From Strobilurus pachycystidiatus (Eukaryota; Basidiomycota; Agaricomycetes; Agaricales; Physalacriaceae): a stretch of 64,000 nt of DNA. Position 1 is the stretch's first letter. The number at the start of each line of letters is the position of its first letter. Shown here in pieces: positions 23,620-35,200 of the stretch. Position numbers and translations under genes: made by a program. Under the pieces are notes generated by a model. That model worked only from the letters and a program-made list of their open reading frames with translations. It was not told the origin of the DNA and did no database searches. Where the stretch lies: positions 992,001 through 1,056,000 of the forward strand of contig JAHLMK010000014.1 of the NCBI GenBank assembly GCA_019915135.1, given 5' to 3'.

Positions 23620-24893
23620 ATGAAGGACCTCGCACCGGACTTGGCTGCTCTTGTCGGCTTGTGGTGTACTACCTTGCTCTATGGTGAGATTTTCTCCTCT
23701 TGATTGCCGTATACACGCTGAGAAGGAACAACCTAGGCGTCAAGTATGTGCCTTTCCATCTGCTCGCCGTGTTTTAACTTCTGGTCCCCAGCCTTGTACT
23801 GTATTTCTGCTGCATTCACGTCCTCGTAAGAAGAGGTACGCAGGCGTCATGGTATGTGCTCCTCTATCTTGTCTATCGCTCGCTGATGTGGCGCCTTTGC
23901 AGGATTCTTCTGACGTGTACTACAGCCCAGTTCATTCTTTCTACCGTCCATGTTGCCTCGGGACTACGTGCTCTAATTGAGGGCTTCATCTGGAACAACA
24001 CAGCCCCTGGGGAGACCATTTTGTATTGGCTCAATCAATCCCTTCCGGTCCATGTTCTGCAGGAGGCGGCGACCATCACGAATGTGCGTACAACATCTAT
24101 ATGTTCTAGAACTGAGTTCGAGCTGCTGACGACCCATACGCAGTGTTTGCTCGGCGACATCATCTTGATTTGGCGGCTATACATTCTTTGGGAGAAAAGA
24201 ATTTTGATCTGCGTGCCTCCCATCTTGATGACCACTGCGTTCGGAGGTAAATTGCCGAATACATTCTTTGTGCCTCGCGGAATGCTCACATTGTTTCCCA
24301 TAGTGTGCGGTTACATTTCAATTTGGCATCTCTCCAGACTCGTCATCGAACAATCATCCATCGACGACCTCCTCGACTGGCTCAAGACCACCTATTCCCT
24401 CAGCCTCGCAACCCAGGTCGGGGTCGCACTGCTCATCGCGTCTCGCATCTGGTGGGTATCCCGCTTCGCCCGCCAGAACAGATTCAGGTCGGGCACCAAC
24501 AGCGCCGCCATATACATGAAGATAATCTGGACCATCGTCGAATCCGGTGCCATCTACGCTCTCAACGCGACCCTCCTCCTAGCTTTCTTCGACAATCAAA
24601 AGCAGGCGGGCACGATTTTGGGAGACTCTATCGGACAAATAAGTGTTCGTCCACCTTCTTTCATTCTCATGAGCTCGACTGAGATCGCACTTCAGGCCAT
24701 CGTTCCCACCCTTATCATCGTCCGCGTTGGACTGGGGTTGACCCACGGCCACACTGCTTCTAGTCCAAATCCGAGTAACCCTGTCGCAACACCGCTACAG
24801 ATTTCGGTCGATCAGTCTCAGTCCATATCGTATAGTGGGGGACTCAGAAGCCAGGATTCGTGGGAGATGAAGTCGAAGAATACGTCCGTGTAG
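23620..24893 (+). CDS. Seven-helix membrane protein (serpentine receptor-like, agaricomycete family)
   Basis: Six exons: 23620-23683, 23737-23743 (a 7-nt micro-exon), 23792-23851, 23903-24083, 24144-24246 and 24304-24893. Introns are 48-60 nt, all phases agree, 334 aa. About seven hydrophobic helices are visible, beginning with ALVGLWCTTLLYGVNLVLYF and including ILLTCTTAQFILSTVHVASG, LLGDIILIWRLYILW, IWTIVESGAIYALNATLLLA and IVPTLIIVRVGLGL. The cytoplasmic tail is Ser/Gln-rich. This layout, including the YGV(N) micro-exon and the IIVRVGLGL end, is that of a large family in mushroom genomes with no assigned ligand. Plasma membrane location is likely; receptor function is inference. Confidence 0.85.
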
Positions 24894-25451
24894 CTGTAGC
24901 GCTCTCGAGGAGCCACTATATAATCCTACGTGTAACCTGATACCAGAAGCTCGAGATGCCAGTGTACGTGTGTACTATGTATTTGTTTCTCACTAGCGGC
25001 AAGACCTCGGTACATACCAGGCTCATTGACAGGTCTGAGAAGAACACACCTATAGACTAGGTGCCTGTCTGGAATAATCTCCTTTTGCTCTGTCGTTCGG
25101 TCATTTTGAGATGGAATCTGTATAGTTGTTGGCACAATTTACAACCAGTCAACCTGATGTGAGAGCGCAGGGCGGTCAAATGATCGGCGGTCCGCCTCAA
25201 ATCAATCCCGCTCGTCGGCGACTGCGGAATCTCAATTCTATTTCCAGATTGTCAGGTATGATTAGCGAAAGAAGATGCGGCTGAGGTATGGCATCCATTC
25301 GCTTTTCTGTTGTTGGCGAGGTGTCTAGAATTTGGCGTTCATTGGCGCGAAGCTGTCACAATCCTAGGGCGCTCCGAGTCCGCCAGAACGTCGTGATGCA
25401 GTAAATCTTTCGTGTTCAAGATATGTATACAAATCCAAACCCTAACCCTAA
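24894..25451. other. Intergenic; short telomere-like word at the 3' border
   Basis: No gene supported. A CCCTAACCCTAA stretch (about 25440-25451), two telomere-type units, abuts the stop codon of the minus-strand MIF-like gene. It is too short to call an interstitial telomere. Confidence 0.4.
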
Positions 25452-26124
25452 TTACGCGCCTGCCAGCTTGCTGATGTGCTCCGCATAGACCACTGCAGTT
25501 GTCGTACCCTTGAGTCTGGACAGAGCAGTCAGTCAATAGTACTCTAAGTTGAACGAGAGCAGCATCAACGCACCCCATGTTCGCCCAGCCGGGATCGTGG
25601 AATGTACTTCGGATCCCGTCAGCATAGGCCGGGAGTCAGTGTGGAAATTTGGAAGCTCACATACATATAGCCTCGATCTGCCCTGAGCCCCAATTTCTCC
25701 GACAGGAAGGCGGACAACTTCGCGCTGAGCACTTTGTTGTTCTCTGGTGTGAGATCTCCAAGGCTTGTCTGAGAGGTAATTGAGCAAGAAAGATGATGAG
25801 AAGCTGCTCCTGATGCGACCGACTCACAACGAACAGCGTGAACGAAGGCTCTAAGGATCCCGCAAAAGCCATGCCGGGAGTGGGAGTTACGATGATGGAG
25901 AAAGCAGCCTCGGGTTTCTGCAATATCTGGGCACCGGCCTACTAGAATGAGCCAACTATGCACCGGATTAGCGATTTCAAACGCGCCTTGGTGAATTCCA
26001 ATATGAAGGCATTCAAGTCAGAGATCTATGAACAGAGGTTCGGTCCATTCAGCCTGAGGTGCACAGACTCGGAGACGATGGTTGAACGTACAGCAGCGTT
26101 CGTCTTCAGCTCAAGTATAGGCAT
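25452..26124 (-). CDS. MIF-like tautomerase
   Basis: Minus strand, six exons: 26092-26124, 25987-26025, 25828-25938, 25665-25768, 25574-25606 and 25452-25515; 127 aa, matching the ~115-125 aa of the macrophage migration inhibitory factor family. Seen: MPILELKTN (Pro just after Met, the catalytic base of the family once Met is removed), KPEAAFSIIV, GMAFAGSLEPSF, LTPENNKVLSAKLSAFLSEK, LGLRADRGYITFHDPG and MGLKGTTTAVVY. Known members show phenylpyruvate/dopachrome tautomerase activity; the role in fungi is not settled. Phases 0,0,0,2,2 agree. The second intron (25939-25986, 48 nt) must use a GC donor to keep frame, so it is a GC-AG intron. Confidence 0.88.
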
Positions 26125-26550
26125 TTTGTAGGGGAACTGATTGGCTGTGATTCTGTATGCGGTATTTATAGTGGGCGACACGATCAACCAGAGGCGCGTC
26201 AGCAGCTGAGTAGTAATACTACGTTTAGTCAGATCGTCGTTGCTGATTCATGCAAGTACTTTTTCATCTGTTAGTAAGGACCAAGCCCTCCTTATGGGTA
26301 ACTGTAGGATCTACCGGCATTCGGCCTGAAGCGCTCAAATCCTACCATCCCCATGACTCTGAGATAGGCTTGGCCAGCCGAGCTGTCATACCTTTGTTCT
26401 ATAGGGACAACAATCTGTCGACTAACTTAGCTACAGACACAGTCATAGCTACGGGTCAAATCAGTATGACGTTCGACAACTGAAGCAAAGCAAAAGACGT
26501 ACAAACCACCACATACGAAACACAGGTCTGGAATAGGCGGAAACCGAACG

Positions 26551-27580
26551 TCATCTTTCTCGAGGAAACTGCGCAGTCCTGAATCCTAAAGAACCATCCT
26601 CGAAGAACGTCGCGGAATACGAAAAGGCGAATGTGTTACTCGGCACCCCGATGAGGCTTCTCCATATGAAGAAACGAATCTGGAGGGCAGTCATCGCGTA
26701 CGTAGGACAATGGCAACGATATCGCAGAATGACCATCTCCATCCATGAAGTGACCTCTGCATGGTTAGCTCTGTAAAGCTCGGTGTAGAATTCTACTTCG
26801 CGAATGTTCGGCCACGACGGTAAGAGATCAAGGAAAGCAACCTAGCGCCATATCGTGAGCAACATCCGAGACTCAAAAGAGAGCAATTTGATTACTGACG
26901 ACAGCATCGTTGTCAGCATGGTTTCTGGGATGACAGAAAACGAGCCTGGGATCGAGGGTCAACCCGATAAAGGTAAGACGATTACACTGGACGAGGGAAG
27001 GCAGTATGTCCATACTCAGACACCACGACCACGATTCGCAGCAACATGAGAAAATAGCCAAATGCGCAAGCGACTCCCGATGCTTTCTCAAAATCGTTAT
27101 CATATGCTTCAATACGGTTTGCGATGCCATGCGAGGGGAACAGAGAGCAGAGCTGATAGACAGTGTTAACGCGCGCAAGCCGGAGTATGACTCGAGGTAG
27201 TTGATCAAATCTGGGTTGTTATAGTAGGTGTGCACCGCTATACGTTCCAGGAGCACACTGGCCGAAGACAGACCCGCCCATAGTGTTGATGGCGTGTGCG
27301 AGTTTTGATCAAGCCCGCTCCTGAGCGAACGGCACAACAAAGGAAGGTCCGGAGCAGAACCGACAGGATGTCCGTGGGGCGTAAATTCAAGTTCCCTCAG
27401 GGTGTGGAAACTCCCCTGGGCCATGAGCAGGACCTCCTCTCCGATAAGCTGGCTATCATGAACAAGAAGCTTGGCGAGGTTTCGAAATGGCGGGAGGAAG
27501 AGTGCGCTATCTCTATCATACGGAGCGGAGTCGTGGACGACAACCTCGGTGATCAAACAAGACGAAATGAGGTGCCGCAA
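26551..27580 (-). CDS. LRR/F-box-like protein, 5' end incomplete
   Basis: Minus strand. The large exon (from about 27600 to about 26920) encodes leucine-rich segments: FLPPFRNLAKLLVHDSQLIG, SFHTLRELEFTPHGHP, YSGLRALTLSISSAL and CNRLTFIGLTLDPR. The 3' exon (about 26835-26551) continues AFLDLLPSWPNIREVEFYTE and ends at TGA 26551-26553. An intron of about 61 nt joins them in phase 0. The layout is that of F-box-associated LRR-like proteins of Agaricomycetes, but the N-terminal exon with the F-box was not located, so the start is unknown. Confidence 0.55.
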
Positions 27581-27699
27581 CAGTGGTTTGTTGATTGGGT
27601 TGGACTGGAGGATGCAATCGAGTCTAGGCGGATGTTAGTCTTGATTCTATGGGAGATATAATGGGGAATAATTCAAACCGACAAGGACTCACTTTTCAG

Positions 27700-27850
27700 A
27701 GAACTTTTTACGAGCACTCGACTTTCAGTAGCACTTTTTGTTGTACTTTTGCGCCGCACTTTTCTTGTACTTTTTTGGCGCACTACTTCAGCGTACTTTT
27801 CATCTCACTTTGAAGCACAGTTTCATTTCGCCTTTTCAGACTCTCCGGAT
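27700..27850. repeat. CACTTTT-type imperfect repeat
   Basis: The words (G/T)CACTTTT and GTACTTTT recur about eight times over 150 bp upstream of the minus-strand LRR-like gene and beyond the 3' end of the dioxygenase-like gene. Confidence 0.5.
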
Positions 27851-30635
27851 AAAGTCTATATTCGGCAGGCCGGTCGGTCACAAACATACCAAAAAGGATA
27901 TTTAGATTAATATTTTACAGAACCTGTAAATCAAGGCGAGAAATACGTCTTGGGATCCCATCCATTCGCATCCTTCACCCAGGAGTTGAGGTCTTGATCG
28001 CTGTGGAAGACCAGAGATGCCCTTCGTCCAACAAATGGCATATTGAGATGAGTAACATCGCACGAGCGAAATATAACCGCATCGCCTGTCTGCATCCGGA
28101 TGACCACGCCTGGCTCAACAACTACCAGATCCCCACCCTTCCCCTCTATGATAGTCATCGAGAGACAGATGACATGATCCTTGTGATCTCGATGAGCGCG
28201 AGTAGCCACGTTGAGATTGATGACCAAGCCGGTGAAAGGATAGAGTGGCGGTGTGGCGGACGCAGGAAGGGTATGGTATTGCACATCGAGGATAGTGCAC
28301 GTGTGATTAGGGAGTAGCTCGCGTAACTGTAGAGGATCAGCCAATGAACCACTGAGCAGAGAAAGAAGGGCGCTCAGACCTTCTCGCTCAACCATGCTGT
28401 TATGGGCTCGATAGCCGCGACGAATGTTTGAGTGCGTTCATCTTTCCCTTCAGCAGCAAGACGCGGGATATACTGAGAGGGATCAGTGCGCTTCTGACCA
28501 GGCCGTCCTAGTGCCCACGCGTCACCCTCTACTGGCGCCTCATGACCCTATGTTTCATTAGATCAGATAGCAAACAGAGAAATTTACATACCCTTGTCGC
28601 AAACCGGTTGTAGTATGAGCAATGTGAAGCCATACCTCTCAGATCTGTGGTCTCCTCCTCTGAGCCATACGTCTTGACAAGTTTTGGGTACGAGGCATCG
28701 AGCAATGGTATAAGAGCGTCCCGCAAATGCTGAGGAAGAGGCGGGAGGGCGATCACCAGAGGAAGTCCATCGCCATCCATCACATGGAGAAAGTCGGTAC
28801 TGAACAAATACGTGAATGGTTGAGTGTATTTCCTGAAGGTGAGACTTACTCTTGGACTAATTTTCTTCGATCCATAATCACATAATCCCATGGATCCTTC
28901 CGATAACCGCCACTCAGCTGTTTCTTCATCTAGGCCCGGATCGTCTGAATCACAATGACAATGATTAAGAATGCACATACCAGAGCTCTAAACTCGTCGA
29001 GGCTCTCCGGCTCATCGGCGAAGGATGCCATTAAGCGAATAGCCTGTGTGAACGACTTGATTTCCGGCCGCTTAGCACCACCGAGCTTGAATCTGTTGTG
29101 GCGATCCTGGGGATTATAATCAGTGGCGATCTTGATGTCATTCTCTCGGAGACTGTGTGAGAGAGCGATGAGAATGTTCATCCAGTCTATATCAACGTCG
29201 CTTTTTGATGTGACTATTTCAGTAGAATAGTCTTGATTACCGTGTCCGTGACCGACTGTGTTATTGAAGAACTCGTAGCCGCTGAGTCCTCGGAGATTGT
29301 GAGAGAGAAGAGAGTTACTGGAGCCATCAGAGGATATTTGGTGAACGGGAGACACTGTCAGTTCATCGTCGTCTGGTATATAGATATCCCAGATGGCCGT
29401 ATTCCGCTGACCAGGCAAGAAGGTACTAGAGAGATTGGTCACTAAGGCGCCATACATGGTCTGAACAAACACATACCGCGTTCCAATCTGCTCAAAGAAG
29501 TGATCCGATGTTTTCCAATCAGTTAAAAGAGCGTCTACGGGCAGACCCTGATGTTGAGTGCTCGAGGGCCAAATGGATCCCAAGCTGACGTGAACAACTT
29601 TGCGAAGGTTATTGATTGCTGGCTTGAAGAACGCCAACACCAACTCTGATGTTGCCTCTCCTGGTACATATCAGAAAGGCACAGACCATAGTAGATACCC
29701 ATACCTTTAGCGGGAGCACGAAAAAAACGCGTAGCAGTCTGGATTTCCCCGTATGTGGCGTCTTCCAGGATTCCAGTTTCTCGAGCGCGCAGGGCCAAGA
29801 GGATGAAGAAGATACCCCCACCTCGTGCCCACATAATCCAACACTTTCCGACGCGCTGAAAATATGTCAGGCGATTGAACCGTCCCGGTCGCCCTTCCTT
29901 CTCCCAAATCTCCCTTGCCGTGAGCGTTCTTCTAGAACACAAATGAGCAAGTGGATGATATTAAATGAAATGAAAGATATACCCGTCTTTCTTTGGATAG
30001 AACTCCAACTTGTGACACAGAGCAATAGATCCTAGAATGCGGCGAAAACCGGCAGAGGCTTCGTCAATCTCTGCTTGTTCCAGACGAGCAAGAATTCCCC
30101 GGAGACTCTGATCGCGCGTATTCTCAGAGATCCCAGATTCAGGATTCCCAATAAGTACCTGAGACCACCAATTGTCGAGGTGCGTAGTCTCCAAGACATG
30201 AAGACACTTCCCTGCCAATCGAACAAGACAGCGCGAAAGTTTATCCGAGAGCCGGGAGGCGTGCGGGGTTGCAAAACGTTGGTATGGCCCAGAAGAACGC
30301 CGTTGGTTGGGTGGTATGGTGGTGGTGGATGGATTGGCGGCGCCATCTGTGTTTGCCTCTTCTCGGTCTGTGTTTGTGTCTCTCCCGTCTGCGCCCTCTG
30401 GACCAGTCATCTCCACATCACCATCATCAGCCGTCCGCATGGCCGTACGAGCAGGTGGTAGTCCGCCTTGGCCACGGTTGCATGAGCTACCTCTTCTCGG
30501 ACGGCGGTTAGCCTGTCTCTCCGCCGTTCGACCGACTCGTTCTTCAGCCTCCGGACTTTGTTCAACATGCGCCGTATGCCGTTCTCTTTCCTCTTTACTC
30601 CAACGCCAACCCTCACAAAGACGTTTCATCTGACG

Positions 30636-30640
30636 TCCCC
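30636..30640. repeat. Target-site duplication, left copy
   Basis: TCCCC directly before the 5' LTR; the same five bases follow the 3' LTR at 36625-36629. Confidence 0.9.
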
Positions 30641-31059
30641 TGTCATGACTTGACTGCGCCACCGACGCCTAGCCGATCGAAGGCGACGCCTGCGCGAGCG
30701 GGAGCAACGATATCGCGCCCATCGTCGGGATCTATCCGACGGCCGTCCGACGGTAGCACATGGTGGCGGAGCTCGGCCGACGGGAAAGCGGGATCGGGCG
30801 GGATAGGGCGCGCTCCCGACCAATCACGGGCGGGATGGCGCGATGACTCGTGCGATGACTCGGGAATGAGTCAGAGGGGCGCACCCGCGCCCATCGGGCG
30901 TCGGGCGTCGGGAACTGTATAAAAGAGTCAGTAGTCAGTAGAGTAGTTCTTCAGAGAACCGTTGTCTTTCCCCCGGGATTCAATACACCACCCTTCACAC
31001 CGCTCTCCAGTCGTTGCCTCGTGCGCCCTCGCTATAGACGAATAGGCCCGACGCTGACA
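30641..31059 (+). repeat. 5' LTR of chromovirus
   Basis: 419 bp, TGTCA...TGACA. Contains a TATA box TATAAAAG at 30918-30925. The likely RNA start is about 30953, where AGAGAACCGT begins, 35 nt after the TATA start. Confidence 0.95.
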
Positions 31060-31061
31060 AT

Positions 31062-31071
31062 ACGGTTCTCT
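31062..31071 (+). other. Self-priming primer binding site (Tf1-like)
   Basis: ACGGTTCTCT starts 2 nt after the 5' LTR and is the exact 10-nt complement of AGAGAACCGT at 30953-30962 in the LTR, where the RNA 5' end is expected from the TATA position. No TGG of a tRNA-type primer site is present. Tf1/sushi elements prime reverse transcription with their own RNA 5' end in this way. Confidence 0.75.
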
Positions 31072-31094
31072 CCCCTTTCGACGACCCAACGACT

Positions 31095-32195
31095 ATGAGC
31101 ACCGAAGACGCCCCCATGGCCCCGGCCACCGAGCCCACCAACGAGCAGAGAGAGCTGCATAGCATGTTCAGTGGCATAGGGACGGCCCTCGACAATCTGA
31201 ACCAGCGCATCACTACCATTGCGCAGGACGAAATCAACAGGAGCCACGAGGTGGCGAACCTCCACGCTCAACTTCTTCAGCGTATCAGCGAGCTCAGCGG
31301 CGTCCAGCTGGCCGCGTCCCAAGCACAGGCGCAAGCCGCGCAACATCGCGCATCCAAGGCGCGCTTCGGGACCCCGGCCAAGTTTAGCGGGAAGTCGGAC
31401 GGCATCGAGCCGTTCTTCTCCCAACTCCACATCCTCTTCGCCTCCGAACCTCGAGCCTACGAGACCGCGCGCAACAGAGTGTTCGCCGCGCTATCGTACA
31501 TGACCGAGGGGCCCGCTGTTATCAAATGGGCCAGCACGCAGACCGCCCTCTACGAGAAAGGAGAGGAGCCATACCTGACTTATACGGACTTCAAGGACGC
31601 CTTGAAAAGAGCCTTCGGAGGGACCAACTCGAAGACGATCGCCCAGGAGGAGATCAAGAAATTGAAACAGAAGAAAGGACAGGACGCCCAGTCCTTCTTC
31701 ATCGACTTCGAAGAGTACAAAGCCGACACAGGTTTCAACGACAATGCCCTCATCTCCCTCCTACGCCACCAGCTGGACTCCTCTCTGGTTGAACGCATCA
31801 CCGAAATGGAGAATATCCCCGAGACCTACGATGCGTACAAGAAGTTCGCCACTCGATTCGACGCTAATCGAGGCACGGCCCCCACCCAGGGATACAAGAA
31901 CCCTACCCCCTTCGTTTCCAAAAACTTCCCGCGTCCTAGTACTACGACAGTAATCAACAATCCCCCAGCCACCGGAATCACCTACGGAGGAAAAGGCGAA
32001 CCCATGAGCATTGACAGAACGCGAGGCGCGGCCTCGTTAAAATGCTACAACTGCGGGAAATCCGGGCACTTCGCGAGGAATTGCACGGAGAGACGCGAAT
32101 CCGTCAAGGGACTCGTAGAAGGTCTTAGCAACGAAGAACGAGAGGATCTCGCTCAGACGCTGCAGGAGCAGGGTTTTGGCGCGGGACTGGAGTGA
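31095..32195 (+). CDS. gag: Gag of chromovirus
   Basis: 366 aa. N-terminal helical region (Met1 from ATG 31095, 35 nt after the LTR), a capsid-like core around ARFGTPAKFSGKSDGIEPFF and YTDFKDALKRAFGGTN, and one zinc knuckle CYNCGKSGHFARNC (CX2CX4HX4C) near residue 317, expected to package the RNA in virus-like particles. It ends with QGFGAGLE then TGA at 32193-32195. Pol lies in the -1 frame and overlaps the Gag end. Confidence 0.95.
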   Translation: MSTEDAPMAPATEPTNEQRELHSMFSGIGTALDNLNQRITTIAQDEINRSHEVANLHAQLLQRISELSGVQLAASQAQAQAAQHRASKARFGTPAKFSGKSDGIEPFFSQLHILFASEPRAYETARNRVFAALSYMTEGPAVIKWASTQTALYEKGEEPYLTYTDFKDALKRAFGGTNSKTIAQEEIKKLKQKKGQDAQSFFIDFEEYKADTGFNDNALISLLRHQLDSSLVERITEMENIPETYDAYKKFATRFDANRGTAPTQGYKNPTPFVSKNFPRPSTTTVINNPPATGITYGGKGEPMSIDRTRGAASLKCYNCGKSGHFARNCTERRESVKGLVEGLSNEEREDLAQTLQEQGFGAGLE

Positions 32196-32215
32196 AGAGC
32201 GAGTCTTCCAGTCCC
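32171..32215 (+). promoter_or_regulatory. -1 ribosomal frameshift signal, gag-pol
   Basis: Slippery heptamer GGGTTTT at 32171-32177, read in Gag as GGT TTT. Then a 5-nt spacer and a perfect 9-bp stem (GGGACTGGA 32183-32191 with TCCAGTCCC 32207-32215, 15-nt loop). The -1 frame is open from here into Pol, which has no ATG at its start. Confidence 0.8.
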
Positions 32216-35200
32216 CCTTCCTCGGGTCCATGGACCAATCGATTCAGTAGTCTACTTGTTGAAGCCAGTGACAGTAGTAACGAACAATCCGATCCCATGG
32301 ACTTCGACGAACCAAAACCCTCGCGTGAAAGAAAGAACAAAATAGCCAAAAAGGGAAGTTCGCGGATCAAACCCATCAAGCATGTCCGCGGGACCCTCCC
32401 TTTCATCTGGCACGAAATGCAGGTTAACCCCCGCCAAGCTCTCAAAGTACTCCGGAAATACGCTCGGACTGATAGGGAGTCCGAGGTCACCCAGGAGGCG
32501 GTCCAGGACATCTTGGGCCTGGACTCCCGCCACGCCCAAGCAGCTATCCAGGAATTCCGACAACCTCGTCGTTGGATTCGATCTACACGCCCGGGGCGCT
32601 GTATGAAAATCCCCATCACCCTCAAATTCCTGAATAGTGGCAAGGCCCTCACTGTGGTCGCCCTCATCGACTCCGGAGCTACCGGAGCCTATGTCAATCG
32701 AGACTTCGCCGAAAACGAAGGAATGGACACCCAACGACTGCCACGCCCCATCGCGGTGTCCAACGTCGACGGAACCCCCAACAATAACGGGCCAATAGAG
32801 CAGATCGTGGATCTGCGGGTCGTAACCGACAACGAACACGAAGATGTTTTCACGTTCGCAGTGACTAACACCGGCGACGTCGACATTATCCTGGGATACG
32901 AATGGCTGAAAAAGCATAATCCCGAGGTCGACTGGGTCAAGGGAACCCTGGCGTTCACGAGGTGTCCGCCAGAGTGTCAACGACGCCAGGCTCGCCGCGT
33001 ATGGCGAGAAGAAGATGAAGAAGATCTCGAGGAGGGAGATCGAATTCTAGTCGTGAAGATGTGGGACGTCCCGCAGAATCGATACAGGCAAAGAAAGTTC
33101 GACGCGGAGCGAATCCGCGCTTTCGCCACTAAATCGACCCAGTTAGCGGGGGACCAAGCAAAAGCTAAGGGCGAGGCGCCCTTAGAAGAACTCGTTCCCC
33201 CGCAATATTTAGAGGAATTCCGACGGGTGTTCGAGAAAACCGAGTTCGATCGGTTGCCGGAGCGTAGGAAGTGGGACCACGCTATCGAACTCAAACCCGA
33301 CGCAACGGAGTTCAAGGGGAAGATATACCCCCTCGCCCCCTCCGAACAGGTGGAACTCGACAAGTTCATCGAAGAACACCTCCAGTCAGGGAGAATCCGC
33401 GTCTCCAAATCCCCCTACGCCTCTCCATTCTTCTTCGTCAAGAAGAAAGACGGGCGCCTTCGCCCCATCCAAGACTATCGCCAGCTCAACACCATGACGG
33501 TGAAGAACTCGTACCCCCTTCCCCTCCTGTCCGACGTCCTTCACAAACTACGAAACGCGAAGCTGTTTTCTAAACTGGACGTTCGGTGGGGATACAACAA
33601 TGTCCGCATCGTCGAAGGCGACGAACATAAAGCCGCCTTCATCACCAACCGAGGACTCTTTGAGCCTCTAGTCATGTTCTTTGGACTAACGAATAGTCCG
33701 GCGACATTCCAGACCATGATGAACGACCTGTTCCACGATTTGATCTTGCGCGGCAAGGTGATCGTATACATGGACGACATCCTGGTGTTCACCGAGGGCA
33801 TCGATGAACATCGACAGGTTATGAAGGAGGTCCTACGCATCCTTCAAGACAACAATCTCAGCGTACAAGGATCCAAATGCGATTTCGAGAAATCAGAAGT
33901 GGAGTACTTGGGACTGATTGTGGGGAACGGACAGTTCCGTATGGATCCTGTCAAAGTCGAGGGTGTTAGGGCGTGGCCCACACCCAGAACCGTCAAAGAG
34001 GTCCAATCCTTCCTCGGATTCGCCAACTTCTACCGGCGGTTCATCGAGGGGTTTGCACAGGTAGCAAAGCCCCTCCACTCCCTCTCGAAGAAGGATATCC
34101 CCTGGAGATGGGGAGACGCGGAGGAGGAAGCCTTCGCGGATCTGAAGGAACGAATCACTTCGGAACCCATCCTGCACTTCCCAACACAAACGGGTCGCTA
34201 CCGCATCGAGGTGGACGCATCGGAATTCGCAACGGGCGGCGTCTTAAGCCAGGAGCAAGACGGCAAGACGGTCCCCATCGCATTCATGTCCAAATCACTG
34301 AGTCCCGCGGAGCGAAACTACGACATACACGACAAGGAGATGTTGGCCATCATGAGAGCCCTGGCCGACTGGAGGCATTACGTTCTCGGAGCACCGGAAC
34401 CAACCCTCATCCTGACGGATCACAAGAACCTCGAAGTTTTCATGCAGGCCAAGAAGCTTAATCGCCGCCAGGCACGGTGGTCACTCGATCTGGCGGAATA
34501 CAACTTCACACTGGTTCACCGCCCGGGGGCGCAGAACAAAAAGGCCGATCTCTTGTCGAGACGACAAGGACATGAGAGGGGGGCGGACGACAACCGCGAC
34601 ACCGTATTACTCAAAAAGGAATATCTCAGCCGCATCTTCGCCACGCCGATCTCGATCGACGATTATAACCATATTCGGGCAATGGATGAAGTCACGATCG
34701 CCACCGAAGGGAACGACTTTATGGACCGAATAATCGCCGCGAAGGACGAGTGGGAGGAGAAAGTGAAGAAGATGGTCGGGAAGACCGTAGAAGATAAAGG
34801 AGGATACCTTACCAAAGAAGGACTACTCTATGTCCCGGCCAACCGCACACTACGCCAACGAATCATGCGGCAACATCACGACACCGCAATAGCGGGCCAC
34901 CCTGGACGATTCCGAACCACGGAGTTAGTGCTACGAAACTATTGGTGGCCCGGACTATACGCAGACGTGGCGCGTTATTGTAACGGATGCCTCGACTGTC
35001 AGAGGACCAAATCGTCCCGACAACTCAAAGTCGGACAACTGCAACCTAACGAGATCCCCTCGGCGCCCTGGCAGCATATCAGCGTCGACCTAATCGTCGA
35101 ACTCCCCGAGTCCCTCGGATACGACTCCATCATGGTAGTGGTCGACCGATTTACGAAGATGGCAAGGTTCATGCCCACCACCACTCACATTACGGGAGAA

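Noticed and set aside
25440..25451. Interstitial telomere
   Set aside because: Only two CCCTAA units; too short to distinguish from chance.
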